Part shown: positions 32,205-41,071 of the stretch, one piece after another
Position numbering within the stretch: the stretch's first letter is position 1
How the letters are laid out: each line of letters begins with the position of its first letter
Assembly (NCBI RefSeq): GCF_034113385.1
Contig: NZ_JAXEXL010000018.1
Location: forward strand, 1-62,396
Origin: Atopobium sp034113385
Lineage (GTDB): Bacteria > Actinomycetota > Coriobacteriia > Coriobacteriales > Atopobiaceae
DNA length: 62,396 nucleotides
Direction: 5' to 3'
Translations under genes and position numbers: made by a program
The notes under the pieces: generated by a model
The model's input: the letters and a program-made list of their open reading frames with translations, nothing else
What the model was told of the DNA's origin: nothing
The model's database searches: none

Positions 32205-33506
32205 TTACTTGCGGTTCTTCTTTGCCGTAATGAACTGTGGTTGCTCAGAGCCATCAACCGCGCCTTCAGTTACCACGACCTTCTCGATAGTAAGATCATC
32301 GGGAATGTTAAACATGGTATCTTGCAAGGTTGCCTCACAAATAGCACGAAGACCACGAGCTCCCGTACCACGTTTAAGCGCCATACGAGCAATGGCACGT
32401 AGTGCCTCGGGTTCAAACTCAAGCTGAACACCCTCAAGCTTAAACATACGACAATACTGCTTAACAATGGCGTTTCGAGGCTCAGTTAAAATCTTTACCA
32501 GGTCATCCTCGCGCAGCTCACGGGTGGAGGTAATGACTGGAATACGACCGATAAACTCGGGAATCATGCCAAACTTATGTAAGTCCATAGGCGTAACTTC
32601 ACTCATGAGCTCATCTTGTGAGTCTTCTACCTTAGTGGCTACCTCGGAGTTAAAGCCCACGCCCTTCTTGCCAATACGATCTGCAACAATCTTATCCAAG
32701 CCAACAAACGCACCGCCGCAAATAAACAAGATGTTGGTGGTATCAATGTGAATGAGCTCTTGCTGAGGGTGCTTACGACCACCCTGGGGTGGCACGCTTG
32801 CCTCAGTTCCCTCAAGGATTTTAAGCAATGCTTGCTGGACGCCCTCACCAGATACATCACGCGTAATAGACAGGTTTTCTGCTTTACGAGCAATCTTATC
32901 AATCTCATCGATATAGACAATGCCTACCTGGGCACGCTCTACATCACCATCAGCAGCAGTAATGAGCTTAAGCAGGATATTCTCAACATCCTCGCCCACA
33001 TATCCCGCTTCAGTAAGGGTGGTAGCATCGGCAATTGCAAAAGGCACTTCCAAGAAGCGAGCGAGCGTTTGCGCAAGCAGTGTTTTGCCAGTGCCGGTAG
33101 GACCAAGGAGCAAGATATTGCTCTTTGCAAGCTCTACTTCCTCCTCACCCTCTTCTAACACATCATCGCCAGCAATAACGCGGCGATAGTGGTTGTATAC
33201 TGCTACACTCATGGCACGCTTAGCGTCTTCTTGGCCCATCACATACTGAGAGAGTTCGTCATAAATCTCGTGTGGGGTTGGCAAATTTTTAATGAGCGGA
33301 GCCAGCTCAGGCGCCTCTTCACTCTCGGGTGACTCTGAGACAAACTCATCTGCCTCAGAGATAATGTCACTGCATGCGGCAACACACTCATCACAAATGA
33401 ATACACCGCCAGGACCCTGAATGAGCTTACGCACCTGGCTGCGTGACTTACCGCAAAACGAGCAGTGCATCTCTGAGTCCATACCCATACCGTCAAAGTC
33501 TGCCAT
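32205..33506 (-). CDS. clpX: ATP-dependent Clp protease ATP-binding subunit ClpX
   Basis: Unfoldase that feeds tagged proteins to ClpP. 433 aa with the N-terminal zinc domain (C15, C18, C38, C41), Walker A LLGPTGTGKTLLAQ, Walker B VYIDEIDK, the pore GYVGEDVE, the RKH-like loop near GGRKHPQQE, and the sensor 2 GARGLRAICE. An acidic linker (about 50-70, rich in Glu) follows the zinc domain. The ATG overlaps the clpP stop by one base (TAATG), so translation is coupled and the two subunits are made together. A strong terminator ends the tig-clpP-clpX stretch. Confidence 0.97.
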   Translation of the reverse strand: MADFDGMGMDSEMHCSFCGKSRSQVRKLIQGPGGVFICDECVAACSDIISEADEFVSESPESEEAPELAPLIKNLPTPHEIYDELSQYVMGQEDAKRAMSVAVYNHYRRVIAGDDVLEEGEEEVELAKSNILLLGPTGTGKTLLAQTLARFLEVPFAIADATTLTEAGYVGEDVENILLKLITAADGDVERAQVGIVYIDEIDKIARKAENLSITRDVSGEGVQQALLKILEGTEASVPPQGGRKHPQQELIHIDTTNILFICGGAFVGLDKIVADRIGKKGVGFNSEVATKVEDSQDELMSEVTPMDLHKFGMIPEFIGRIPVITSTRELREDDLVKILTEPRNAIVKQYCRMFKLEGVQLEFEPEALRAIARMALKRGTGARGLRAICEATLQDTMFNIPDDLTIEKVVVTEGAVDGSEQPQFITAKKNRK

Positions 33507-34135
33507 TAACGCTCCTCGGAAGTGTGAGCGCTTTCCTTGCGAGAAGTAATGACCTTGTCTACCAGACCATACTCCATTGCCTGCTGAGCACGCATATAGT
33601 TGTCACGCTCAGTATCAGCATTGATTGTCTCGATAGGTTGGCCAGTAAAGCCTGCAAGCAAGCCATTAAGGTGCTCACGAATATACTTGGTCTCATCTGC
33701 AACAATCTGAATATCTGTTTGCTGGCCTTGAGCACCAGAGCTGGGTTGGTGGATGAGCACCATGGAGTTAGGAAGTGCAAAGCGCTTGCCCTTGGCACCA
33801 GCCGCAAGCAAAACGGCACCCATCGATGCAGCCATACCAACACAAATGGTAGATACATCAGGCTTGATGAAGTTCATGGTGTCTAAAATGCCCAAACCTG
33901 CATATACATCGCCACCAGGAGAATCAATATACAAAGAGATGTCCTTATCGGGATCTTGGCTTTCCAGGTGAAGCAGCTGAGCAATTACTAAATTGGCAGA
34001 ATCACGCGTAACAGACTCCCCTAAAAACACAATGCGGTCGTTAAGCAAGCGCGAATAGATGTCATAGCTACGCTCGCCGCGCGGAGTTTGCTCGACGACG
34101 TAAGGAATGAGTGGCGTATTGGTAGGAGTGAACAT
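33506..34135 (-). CDS. clpP: ATP-dependent Clp protease proteolytic subunit
   Basis: 209-aa serine peptidase that forms the ClpP barrel. The catalytic Ser is in GMAASMGAVLLAAG and His in ALPNSMVLIHQPSSGAQGQ; the Asp is in ETINADTERDNY. An N-terminal stretch of about 15 residues (FTPTNTPLIPYVVEQT) may be removed on processing. The ATG follows AAAGGGGAATTG. It ends in the ClpX start. Gene order tig-clpP-clpX is the common bacterial arrangement and supports joint function in protein quality control. Confidence 0.97.
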   Translation of the reverse strand: MFTPTNTPLIPYVVEQTPRGERSYDIYSRLLNDRIVFLGESVTRDSANLVIAQLLHLESQDPDKDISLYIDSPGGDVYAGLGILDTMNFIKPDVSTICVGMAASMGAVLLAAGAKGKRFALPNSMVLIHQPSSGAQGQQTDIQIVADETKYIREHLNGLLAGFTGQPIETINADTERDNYMRAQQAMEYGLVDKVITSRKESAHTSEER

Positions 34136-34242
34136 GCAATTCCCCTTTCTAATGCACTGATAAAGACTATAACGACCATTTTTTTGACAGAGGGGCCGTG
34201 CATATATAGCACAGCCCCTCCTGCGTAGGTACCAGTCTTGAG

Positions 34243-35586
34243 TTACTTGTTGGACTTCTTGTCCTTCTTGGCAGCACGACGCTCAGCAACCTCATCTACC
34301 TCGGTTACCTGAGCGTTATCTACCAACCAGTCAAGGGCCTTATTACGCTTAATAGCTGCGCGAATTGCAGGAAGCTGGCCATTCTCACGCCAGTTCTCGA
34401 TAAGTTCTGCAGGGTTTTGAGCACCAGACTCCTCAAACTCCTTTTGAATATCCTCTGCAGTAGCCTCAAAGCCCATCTTACGGGCAATAGCCTCAAGCGT
34501 TAGGCTCTGACGAGCGTTCTCATCTGCTTGCTTGCGAAGGTCAGCAATAAAGTCCTGTGCAGAAACACCCTGCATTTGTAGCCAACCATCCAAAGACATG
34601 CCCTGGGATTGCAGCTGAGACAGGAAGTTCTGGGTAATCTCGTTAAATACCTGATTTACATACTCAGAAGGTACTTCTTCAAGCTGAAGGTGCTGAGCCA
34701 TCTGTACCAGAACACGGTTCTCCTTAAGGGTGGGAAGCGTATTCTTCTTATCAGACTCAATTTCAGACTTAAGGCCATCACGAAGCTCGGCTACGGTTTT
34801 GAAACCAAAGCCCTTCTCGGCAAGCTCATCCGTAAGCTCAGGAGTAACAGCAACCTTGATGGCGTTGAGGGTTACCTTAACGGCAAACTTGTGCTCATGA
34901 GCGTCCTCACCCTCACCGTGAGACTCAGTCCAAGAAATCTCCTTGGTCTCGCCCTTCTTCATGCCCTTGATGCCCTCATCAAAAGCCTCAGGAAGACCCT
35001 TGCCATCCAAAGCAAGCATGCGGTTCTCGCCAGCAAAACGCTCTGCATTCTCTACGTTCTCTATGTTGACATTAATAATGTCATCTGCAGCGGCGGCGCG
35101 GTCCTCTTCTACATCCTCATATGAGGTGCGATAGGACAAAAGAACATCAATTTGCTCATCAATCTCTGCTTCAGTTACCTCTGCAGGAGGCATGGTAATC
35201 TCAGGAGCATCATAAGAATCAAGCTCTGCAACAGGACGTACAGGAATGGTTGTGTCCACTACATAATCAGAACCTTCTACAACCAATACTGGCTCATCAC
35301 CGTAGCTCACCTCACCTACGGGAGTAATGTCCAGCTCCTCAAGCATGAGAGGCTCTGCCTGACCAAGAAGATCATTGGTGGCCTGGCCAAGAACGCCGTC
35401 CTTGCCTACAATGCCATCAATAACAGGACGTGGGGTCTTACCTTTGCGGAAGCCTTGGAAGTTATACTTGTTAGCAATATCTTTGTATGCCTTGGCAACT
35501 GCCTTGTTTACATCCTCAGCGGCAACGGTAAGCTGTGCAGCAACCTTATTGTCCTGGGGCTCCTGTGCGGTGACGGTGATCTTCAA
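34243..35586 (-). CDS. tig: Trigger factor
   Basis: Ribosome-bound chaperone and peptidyl-prolyl isomerase. 447 aa with the ribosome-binding signature FQGFRKGKTPRPV (about residues 43-55) in the N-terminal tail domain, a PPIase domain with KGMKKGETKEISWTESHGEG in the middle, and the helical C-terminal arms (TPELTDELAEKGFGF onwards). The start is a TTG at 35586, with GGAGGAACG immediately before it; this gives the canonical MKITV N-terminus and there is no ATG nearby. The tail ends in a run of Lys/Arg/Asn. clpP follows after 107 bp. Confidence 0.96.
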   Translation of the reverse strand: MKITVTAQEPQDNKVAAQLTVAAEDVNKAVAKAYKDIANKYNFQGFRKGKTPRPVIDGIVGKDGVLGQATNDLLGQAEPLMLEELDITPVGEVSYGDEPVLVVEGSDYVVDTTIPVRPVAELDSYDAPEITMPPAEVTEAEIDEQIDVLLSYRTSYEDVEEDRAAAADDIINVNIENVENAERFAGENRMLALDGKGLPEAFDEGIKGMKKGETKEISWTESHGEGEDAHEHKFAVKVTLNAIKVAVTPELTDELAEKGFGFKTVAELRDGLKSEIESDKKNTLPTLKENRVLVQMAQHLQLEEVPSEYVNQVFNEITQNFLSQLQSQGMSLDGWLQMQGVSAQDFIADLRKQADENARQSLTLEAIARKMGFEATAEDIQKEFEESGAQNPAELIENWRENGQLPAIRAAIKRNKALDWLVDNAQVTEVDEVAERRAAKKDKKSNK

Positions 35587-35657
35587 CGTTCCTCCAGTGT
35601 GTCTTGAACCTACGCGGTTACAGCTGCAACCGCTTGCATCTGATTAAGTATGTATGC

Positions 35658-35743
35658 TGGTGCGGGCGAAAGGACTCGAACCTTCACGGGGGTTACCCAC
35701 TAGAACCTAAATCTAGCGTGTCTACCAGTTCCACCACGCCCGC
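35658..35743 (-). tRNA. tRNA-Leu (anticodon UAG)
   Basis: 86 nt including an encoded CCA. Acceptor stem GCGGGCG/CGCCCGC, a long variable arm (TGGGTAACCCCCGTGA region), TTCGAGTC T arm and anticodon loop TTTAGGT. The long variable arm marks it as class II; it decodes CUN codons. Confidence 0.97.
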
Positions 35744-35849
35744 AACTAATGCATACAGCCTTGACATGATACCAGACAAACAAGTGTCTACCCACTTAGT
35801 TCACGGTCAAAACACGCGAACGTTATGTCCACATCACTTTTTGCACACC

Positions 35850-35890
35850 AAAGGCCGCTTCCTACCTATTCTTTGTACGAAGCGGCCTTT
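35850..35890. terminator. Bidirectional-looking terminator near gdhA
   Basis: Perfect 12-bp stem AAAGGCCGCTTC/GAAGCGGCCTTT with a 17-nt loop. It lies 84 bp past the gdhA stop. T tracts are short on both sides. Confidence 0.75.
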
Positions 35891-35973
35891 ATTACACCAT
35901 ATTTTTGAACAGATTTTCTCGAGAACTGCCAAGAACTGCCGAGAAGATCATCTTTTTTGTTTGGCTGTGGTTT

Positions 35974-37305
35974 TTAGCACACGCCCTGAGCCATCATGGC
36001 TTCTGCCACCTTAAAGAAGCCAGCAATATTAGCACCAAATACTAAATTACCTTCATGACCATAGTCTTTTGCAGCGCTCGACGCAGCGGTATAAATAGAT
36101 GCCATGATGGACTGCAAGCGTTGGTCTACCTCTTCAAACGTCCAAGACAGATGCTCTGCATTTTGGCTCATTTCCAAACCAGAAACTGCTACGCCACCAG
36201 CATTTGCTGCTTTACCCGGTGCAAAAAAGACGCCATTATCCTGCAAATACTGTGTTGCCTCCAGCGTGGTGGGCATGTTAGCACCCTCAACCACATACCG
36301 ACAACCCTGTGCCACAAGCATCTGAGCATCCTCAAGAGCAAGCTCGTTTTGCGTGGCGCATGGCATTGCTACATCGCACTTCTGACCCCAAGGACGCTGT
36401 CCTTCATGGTATATCGCACCCGGACGAGCAGCCACGTACTCAGTCAGGCGTGCACGACGGACTTCCTTTACATCCTTAAGCGTTGCAACATCAATACCAT
36501 CAGGGTCATATACGTAGCCCGAGGAATCAGACACGGTTACTACCTTGGCACCCAGTTGCTGAGCCTTTTGGGCAGCATAAATTGCAACGTTACCAGCACC
36601 AGAAATGCATACGGTCTTGCCCGCCAGCTCTTCGCCCTTCTCGGCCAGCATATGGGTAAGGAAGTACACCGCACCATACCCGGTTGCCTCGGTACGAGCT
36701 AAAGAACCACCATAACTTAAGCTTTTGCCCGTAAGCACACCAGACCACTCGTTACGCAAGCGCTTATACTGGCCAAAAAGATAGCCAATCTCACGTGCGC
36801 CAGTACCAATATCACCAGCAGGAACATCCGTGTTAGGACCAATATGGCGATAGAGCTCTGTCATAAAGCTCTGACAAAATGCCATAACCTCGCGGTCAGA
36901 CTTACCTTTAGGGTCAAAGTCCGAGCCGCCTTTGCCTCCACCCATAGGAAGCGTAGTCAGGCTATTCTTAAAAATCTGCTCAAACCCAAGGAACTTAAGG
37001 ATGGATAGGTTAACACTAGGATGCAAGCGCAAGCCGCCCTTGTAAGGTCCAATGGCAGAGTTAAACTCAATACGATACCCACGATTAACCTGTACCTGCC
37101 CTTTATCATCCACCCAAGGAACCCTAAACATAATGACACGCTCGGGCTCTACCAAACGCTCCAACAGCGCTTGACTCTGATACTCGGGATGTACATCCAG
37201 CACAGGCTGCAAGCTCACCAGCACCTCTTCTGCTGCCTGGATAAACTCTGGCTGATCTGCATACCTCTCTTTGAGCTGGGCAATTACCTCAGAAGAATAA
37301 GACAT
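35974..37305 (-). CDS. gdhA: NADP-specific glutamate dehydrogenase
   Basis: Assimilates ammonia by reductive amination of 2-oxoglutarate. 443 aa, the length of the hexameric small enzymes. Visible are the glutamate/2-oxoglutarate site KGGLRLHPSVNLSILKFLGF, the catalytic Lys in LPMGGGKGGSDFDPKGKSD, PAGDIGTGAREIGYLFGQYK, the GSLARTEATGYGA segment and the nucleotide-binding GAGNVAIYAAQKAQQLGAKV followed by TVSDSSG. In the latter the serine after D (DSSG) fits NADPH rather than NADH use, as in E. coli GdhA. The ATG has GGGAGATGCC before it. A hairpin terminator lies beyond the stop; the gene is alone in its unit. Confidence 0.95.
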   Translation of the reverse strand: MSYSSEVIAQLKERYADQPEFIQAAEEVLVSLQPVLDVHPEYQSQALLERLVEPERVIMFRVPWVDDKGQVQVNRGYRIEFNSAIGPYKGGLRLHPSVNLSILKFLGFEQIFKNSLTTLPMGGGKGGSDFDPKGKSDREVMAFCQSFMTELYRHIGPNTDVPAGDIGTGAREIGYLFGQYKRLRNEWSGVLTGKSLSYGGSLARTEATGYGAVYFLTHMLAEKGEELAGKTVCISGAGNVAIYAAQKAQQLGAKVVTVSDSSGYVYDPDGIDVATLKDVKEVRRARLTEYVAARPGAIYHEGQRPWGQKCDVAMPCATQNELALEDAQMLVAQGCRYVVEGANMPTTLEATQYLQDNGVFFAPGKAANAGGVAVSGLEMSQNAEHLSWTFEEVDQRLQSIMASIYTAASSAAKDYGHEGNLVFGANIAGFFKVAEAMMAQGVC

Positions 37306-37485
37306 GGCATCTCCCTTATTTATGACCGTTACGGGCTATGACTAAAACAAGTATGCTCAAACATACGAACAAGAAAAGCATAGCGGTTTTATGTGTGCCG
37401 GTCAGGTATCCCCTATAAGCTCGTAACAAACTGTATACGCAAAAGAAAGTTTTCGTACATATTAAGAACTTTACAAGCATGCGGC

Positions 37486-37513
37486 TTGAATTACATACAA
37501 AGCTTGCTATACT
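37486..37513 (+). promoter_or_regulatory. Promoter of the tRNA-Pro/tRNA-Gly unit
   Basis: TTGAAT (37486-37491) and TATACT (37508-37513) are 16 bp apart, with tRNA-Pro starting 14 bp after the -10. This fits a strong housekeeping promoter. Confidence 0.7.
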
Positions 37514-37526
37514 TACCAAAGCGAAT

Positions 37527-37603
37527 CGGGGTGTGGCGCAGCTTGGTAGCGCATCTGCTTTGGGAGCAGAGGGTCGCTGGTTCGAATCCAGTCACCCCGA
37601 CCA
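37527..37603 (+). tRNA. tRNA-Pro (anticodon UGG)
   Basis: 77 nt with encoded CCA. Acceptor CGGGGTG/CACCCCG, anticodon loop TTTGGGA giving UGG, and T arm GGTTCGAATCC. tRNA-Gly follows one base later in the same transcript. Confidence 0.97.
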
Positions 37604-37604
37604 C

Positions 37605-37680
37605 GCGGCAGTAGTTCAATTGGTAGAGCATCAGCCTTCCAAGCTGACTGTTGCGGGTTCGAGTCCCGTCTGCCGCTCCA
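37605..37680 (+). tRNA. tRNA-Gly (anticodon UCC)
   Basis: 76 nt with encoded CCA. Acceptor GCGGCAG/CTGCCGC, anticodon loop CTTCCAA giving UCC, and T arm GGTTCGAGTCC. Confidence 0.97.
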
Positions 37681-37715
37681 TATGCCCTTTCATTTAGATG
37701 TATATCTGAGTGTGC

Positions 37716-37742
37716 AATCCCTCGCTTGTCGAGGGATTTTTT
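37716..37742 (+). terminator. Terminator of the tRNA-Pro/Gly unit
   Basis: Stem AATCCCTCG/CGAGGGATT with a 5-nt loop, followed by TTTTTATG. It ends the two-tRNA transcript. Confidence 0.92.
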
Positions 37743-37769
37743 ATGCGAGAGATTTTATTGAGCTTGGGT

Positions 37770-38651
37770 TTATTGGGCTTGAGCTTTTGCTTCGTTATCC
37801 TGAACCAAGCGTGCAATATGTAAGGTTAAATAGGCCAGCTCATTATCGGTAAGCGTTGCGTCGGTGCGCAAAGCAACAATGGCACTTAAAATGCCCGCAA
37901 TTTTGGCAGCATCAGGAAACGCGTCATTGATTTCTGCTGCTATGGCATCCATTTTGGTACCCGAAAGCTGTTTGTTTTGACTAATGCGCACAAACAAGTA
38001 GCGCAAATGCGTAATAAAACGCGCCACGTTAATGGAAGAGGCATCAAAATCCATATTATAGTGCTGAGCTAATACATCAAGAATCTGCTGAATAATGCCA
38101 GTCATCTTATAGGTATTAGAAAGGTTGCCCTGGGCAAAGCTAGCATTGACCAAATGCAAGGTAAATGCCACGGCTTCTTGCTGTGGCAGCGTTACTGCCA
38201 CCAAAGCCGCGTCGTGCGCCAGAAGCTCATTGATTGCTTGCACCAACAGCACACCCTGACAATATTCTGTTGGATATAAGTGCTGCACCTCTGCAGTAAG
38301 CGGATAAGAGAATGCATCGTTATGTTTAGCCCGTTCAATGGCCATAGAAACATGGTCTGCAAGCGCAATAATAAGCGCAGGGTTATTCTTGTTAACTGAT
38401 GTAATGCCAGCTTGAGCACTAGCCTTTTCTACAATATGTAGTATTTCTAGCGGAATACCAGAAATGAGCTGTGCCATATGATCAACATCACGACCGTTAG
38501 TAGATACAAAAGTCTGAGCAACCATAGCCTCATTAACTGTATCACCAGGCTTCTTCTGAAAGCCCAAGCCGCGGCCAGTAAGGATAACTTCCTGACCATC
38601 TGCGTTGCGCGCAAGGATAACATTGTTGTTAAAGACTCGTAGTAGCTTCAT
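37770..38651 (-). CDS. BglG/LicT-family transcriptional antiterminator
   Basis: 293-aa RNA-binding regulator with an N-terminal CAT domain (MKLLRVFNNNVILARNADG, about 1-55) and two PTS regulation domains (PRD1 about 65-170, PRD2 about 175-290) holding the usual conserved histidines (HVSMAIERAKHN and HLYPTEY; HLVNASF; HLRYLFVR; LTLHIARL). In this family PTS phosphorylation controls dimerisation; the active dimer binds a RAT hairpin and blocks a terminator. The target RAT lies upstream of the bglF-type PTS gene next door at 40897-40928. The gene is downstream of the PTS gene, so the system is probably autoregulated. The ATG has GGAGAAGGTC before it. Confidence 0.93.
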   Translation of the reverse strand: MKLLRVFNNNVILARNADGQEVILTGRGLGFQKKPGDTVNEAMVAQTFVSTNGRDVDHMAQLISGIPLEILHIVEKASAQAGITSVNKNNPALIIALADHVSMAIERAKHNDAFSYPLTAEVQHLYPTEYCQGVLLVQAINELLAHDAALVAVTLPQQEAVAFTLHLVNASFAQGNLSNTYKMTGIIQQILDVLAQHYNMDFDASSINVARFITHLRYLFVRISQNKQLSGTKMDAIAAEINDAFPDAAKIAGILSAIVALRTDATLTDNELAYLTLHIARLVQDNEAKAQAQ

Positions 38652-38712
38652 GACCTTCTCCGCCAGATTTGCCTGTTTCTATCGTAGCCCAGAGCACTCA
38701 TTCTATAAAGCA

Positions 38713-38744
38713 CAAGCCTGCCACACAAATGGGTAGCAGGCTTG
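38713..38744 (-). terminator. Hairpin between the PTS gene and the antiterminator gene
   Basis: CAAGCCTGC/GCAGGCTTG stem with a 14-nt loop, with no strong T tract on the minus side (TGTGCTTTATAG). It may lower readthrough from the PTS gene into the regulator. Confidence 0.45.
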
Positions 38745-38759
38745 CACCGTTATAGCGAG

Positions 38760-40805
38760 TTACTTGGTTACCTCAATAATTGGAGAGGTAGCTGTAGCAT
38801 CAAAATCAGTCAATGGTTTTACTGATGAGAAGTCCTGGGTGTTAGTAACAACAACTAACGTAGTGGTGTCATACCCAGCAGATGCAATGGCATCCAAATC
38901 TGCAACTACCAACGTATCTCCCGCAGCAACCTTCTGGCCTACCGACACCTTAGGCTCAAAACCCTTGCCTTCGAGCTCCACTGTGTCAATACCCACATGA
39001 ACCAAGAGCTCCAAGCCATCTGCCGTATTAATACCAAAAGCATGACCAGCTTTTTGCACGACCGAAACCGTACCAGCTACAGGGGCCACAATGGTACCAG
39101 ACTGAGGGACAATGCCTACACCTTCACCCAATGCTCGAGAAGCGAAGACCTTATCGTTAACAGCATCAAGAGCAACAACCTTGCCGGGAACGGCAGCAAT
39201 AACGTTGCAGGTACTACCCTTAGTTACCGCAGAAGCAGACGTGGTAGCTGCAGCGGCTGCAACCTGATGGGGTTTCTCGACAGCAGGAGTGGAAACAGCG
39301 GCTGCGGCAGCTTCAGCTTCATCGCGAGCAGCATAGAACTCAGCGCGCTGCTCAGGCGTACGGTAGTCGGACACAATGACCAAAATCATGGACGTAAAGA
39401 ATGCTGCTGCCAAAGCAATTGCATAGGTACTCATAGGAGTAAATGCAGGAATGGTAAGCAGAGAAGTAAATGCAAAAGCAGAGGTGTGGACACCGTTAGA
39501 AGAAAGACCCAACAGACCAATGACAATACCACCAACTGCGCAGCCTACGAGCATGCGAGGATAAATGCGCTTGTAGCGAAGGTGAATACCATACAGTGAG
39601 GGCTCAGAAATACCACCCAAAAGACCAGCTGCCAAAGCACCAGTTGCAGTCTGACGCATTGCAGAATCGCGATCCTTCATAGCAATGAACAAAACACCAG
39701 CGGTAGCGCCAAAGCAGGCAAAGTTCCATGCGCCCATAGGACCTTGAATAAAATCGTAACCCAAGGTATTGATGTTAACGAGCATCAATGCATTCAAAGG
39801 CCAGTGCAGACCCAGCGGAACAAGGAAGGGATAAATCAAAGGAATAACAATTGCAAAGACAAAGGGTGCCGTGGTATTAAGCCATGCAAGACCAGCGCCA
39901 ATACCAGAACCAAGCCAAATAGAAATGGGTCCAATAATAAAAGCGGTCAGAGGAATCATGACAATCATCGAGAAAAACGGAACAAATACCATCTGAACAT
40001 TCTCGGGGAAAATCTTTTTAAGACCACGATATACCAAAGCCAAAACAGCAACCATAATCAAGGGAACAAAAACCTGTCCACCGTAATCATTAAGCTGCAT
40101 GGGCAAACCAAAAATGTTTGCTACATATGAGGTAGTGCCCAGCGTAGCGTTGGTTACAGAGGTGGTGTCATAGTTGGAGCTCAGGCTTACAAAGTTAGGG
40201 GTCATAACCGCCAACATAATCGTAGCGCCTAACCAAGGATCAATCTCCAGCTTCTTGGAAGCGTTATAAGCAATCATAACGGGCAAGAAGTACAAAACAG
40301 CACGCCACATAGCATCAATAAAGACCCAGCCACCAGGCTTGGAGTCCACGTTATTGAATGCCTGAACACCCAATGCCTCCATCATTGCAGCAAAGGCAAT
40401 AATAAGCGATGCGCCCAGCAATACGCCCAAAATGGGGCGGAATGAATCGGACAAATACTCAAAGAAGGAATCGATAAACGCGCTCTTACCCTGCGTCTTT
40501 GCGCGATACTCACTCTTGACATCTGCGTTAGACTTGCCGCCCATCTTTTTCATCTCGGGGAGATTAGAAATCTGGTTGTACATAGTTTGCACAGCGCCAC
40601 CAATGATTACCTGAAAACGATTACCGCTTTGAGGAACAGTGCCCAACACACCAGGGAGCTGTTCGATAGCGGCAGCGTCTACGTTAGAAGCGTCTTTAAG
40701 CTCAAAACGAAGACGAGTTGCACAGCAGGTAAAGCTAACAATGTTGTCAGCTCCACCTACAGCGTCCAAAATAGCTTGCGGTGTCTGAGACTTATCAGCA
40801 GCCAT
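38760..40805 (-). CDS. PTS beta-glucoside-type transporter, EIIBCA
   Basis: 681 aa from the ATG at 40805, with AAAGGAG upstream; the preceding open frame lies in the leader RNA. EIIB (1-85) has the phospho-cysteine in TCCATRLRF (Cys28). EIIC (about 105-465) has roughly ten hydrophobic segments. After a Pro/Ala linker, EIIA (about 535-681) has the HPr-facing site LVHVGIDTVEL with a conserved histidine and the earlier GHAFG histidine. This is the glucose-superfamily BCA order of BglF/BglP. The RAT-terminator leader and antiterminator gene fit aryl-beta-glucoside induction, but no phospho-beta-glucosidase is in the window, so the sugar is unproved. Confidence 0.9.
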   Translation of the reverse strand: MAADKSQTPQAILDAVGGADNIVSFTCCATRLRFELKDASNVDAAAIEQLPGVLGTVPQSGNRFQVIIGGAVQTMYNQISNLPEMKKMGGKSNADVKSEYRAKTQGKSAFIDSFFEYLSDSFRPILGVLLGASLIIAFAAMMEALGVQAFNNVDSKPGGWVFIDAMWRAVLYFLPVMIAYNASKKLEIDPWLGATIMLAVMTPNFVSLSSNYDTTSVTNATLGTTSYVANIFGLPMQLNDYGGQVFVPLIMVAVLALVYRGLKKIFPENVQMVFVPFFSMIVMIPLTAFIIGPISIWLGSGIGAGLAWLNTTAPFVFAIVIPLIYPFLVPLGLHWPLNALMLVNINTLGYDFIQGPMGAWNFACFGATAGVLFIAMKDRDSAMRQTATGALAAGLLGGISEPSLYGIHLRYKRIYPRMLVGCAVGGIVIGLLGLSSNGVHTSAFAFTSLLTIPAFTPMSTYAIALAAAFFTSMILVIVSDYRTPEQRAEFYAARDEAEAAAAAVSTPAVEKPHQVAAAAATTSASAVTKGSTCNVIAAVPGKVVALDAVNDKVFASRALGEGVGIVPQSGTIVAPVAGTVSVVQKAGHAFGINTADGLELLVHVGIDTVELEGKGFEPKVSVGQKVAAGDTLVVADLDAIASAGYDTTTLVVVTNTQDFSSVKPLTDFDATATSPIIEVTK

Positions 40806-40861
40806 TTGAACTCCTTTCTTGTTTCTTGCACCCAGCTTGGCTTGCTCGTTGTTTGGGTTAA

Positions 40862-40906
40862 ACAAAAAAAGACCCGAAAGACGCCTTATGGCATCCTTCA
40901 GGTCTT
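40862..40906 (-). terminator. Conditional terminator in the PTS leader
   Basis: Minus strand: AAGACCTGAAGGATGCC pairs with GGCGTCTTTCGGGTCTT (a few mismatches), followed by TTTTTTTG. Its 5' side overlaps the RAT element, so the two folds exclude each other. Confidence 0.9.
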
Positions 40907-40928
40907 GCCCCAAACCGGGTAACAATCC
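40897..40928 (-). promoter_or_regulatory. RAT element, LicT/BglG binding site
   Basis: Minus strand reads GGATTGTTACCCGGTTTGGG then GCAAGACCTGAA, close to the ribonucleic antiterminator consensus (GGATTGTTAC...GGCAAGACCTGA) found before bglP/licS-type genes. The 3' end overlaps the terminator 5' arm, so the antiterminator protein would lock the RAT fold and allow transcription of the PTS gene. Confidence 0.93.
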
Positions 40929-41071
40929 TTCAATTAGATTAACTGTATCTTAAACATCGCGTTCAAATAATGCAATATCTTTTTGGCTTAATTTTGGTCT
41001 ATAACCGTTAAGATAGTGGCGGACGTATTTGAACCACCGAATTTGAATCAAAAAGTACCGGAGGAAACGTT

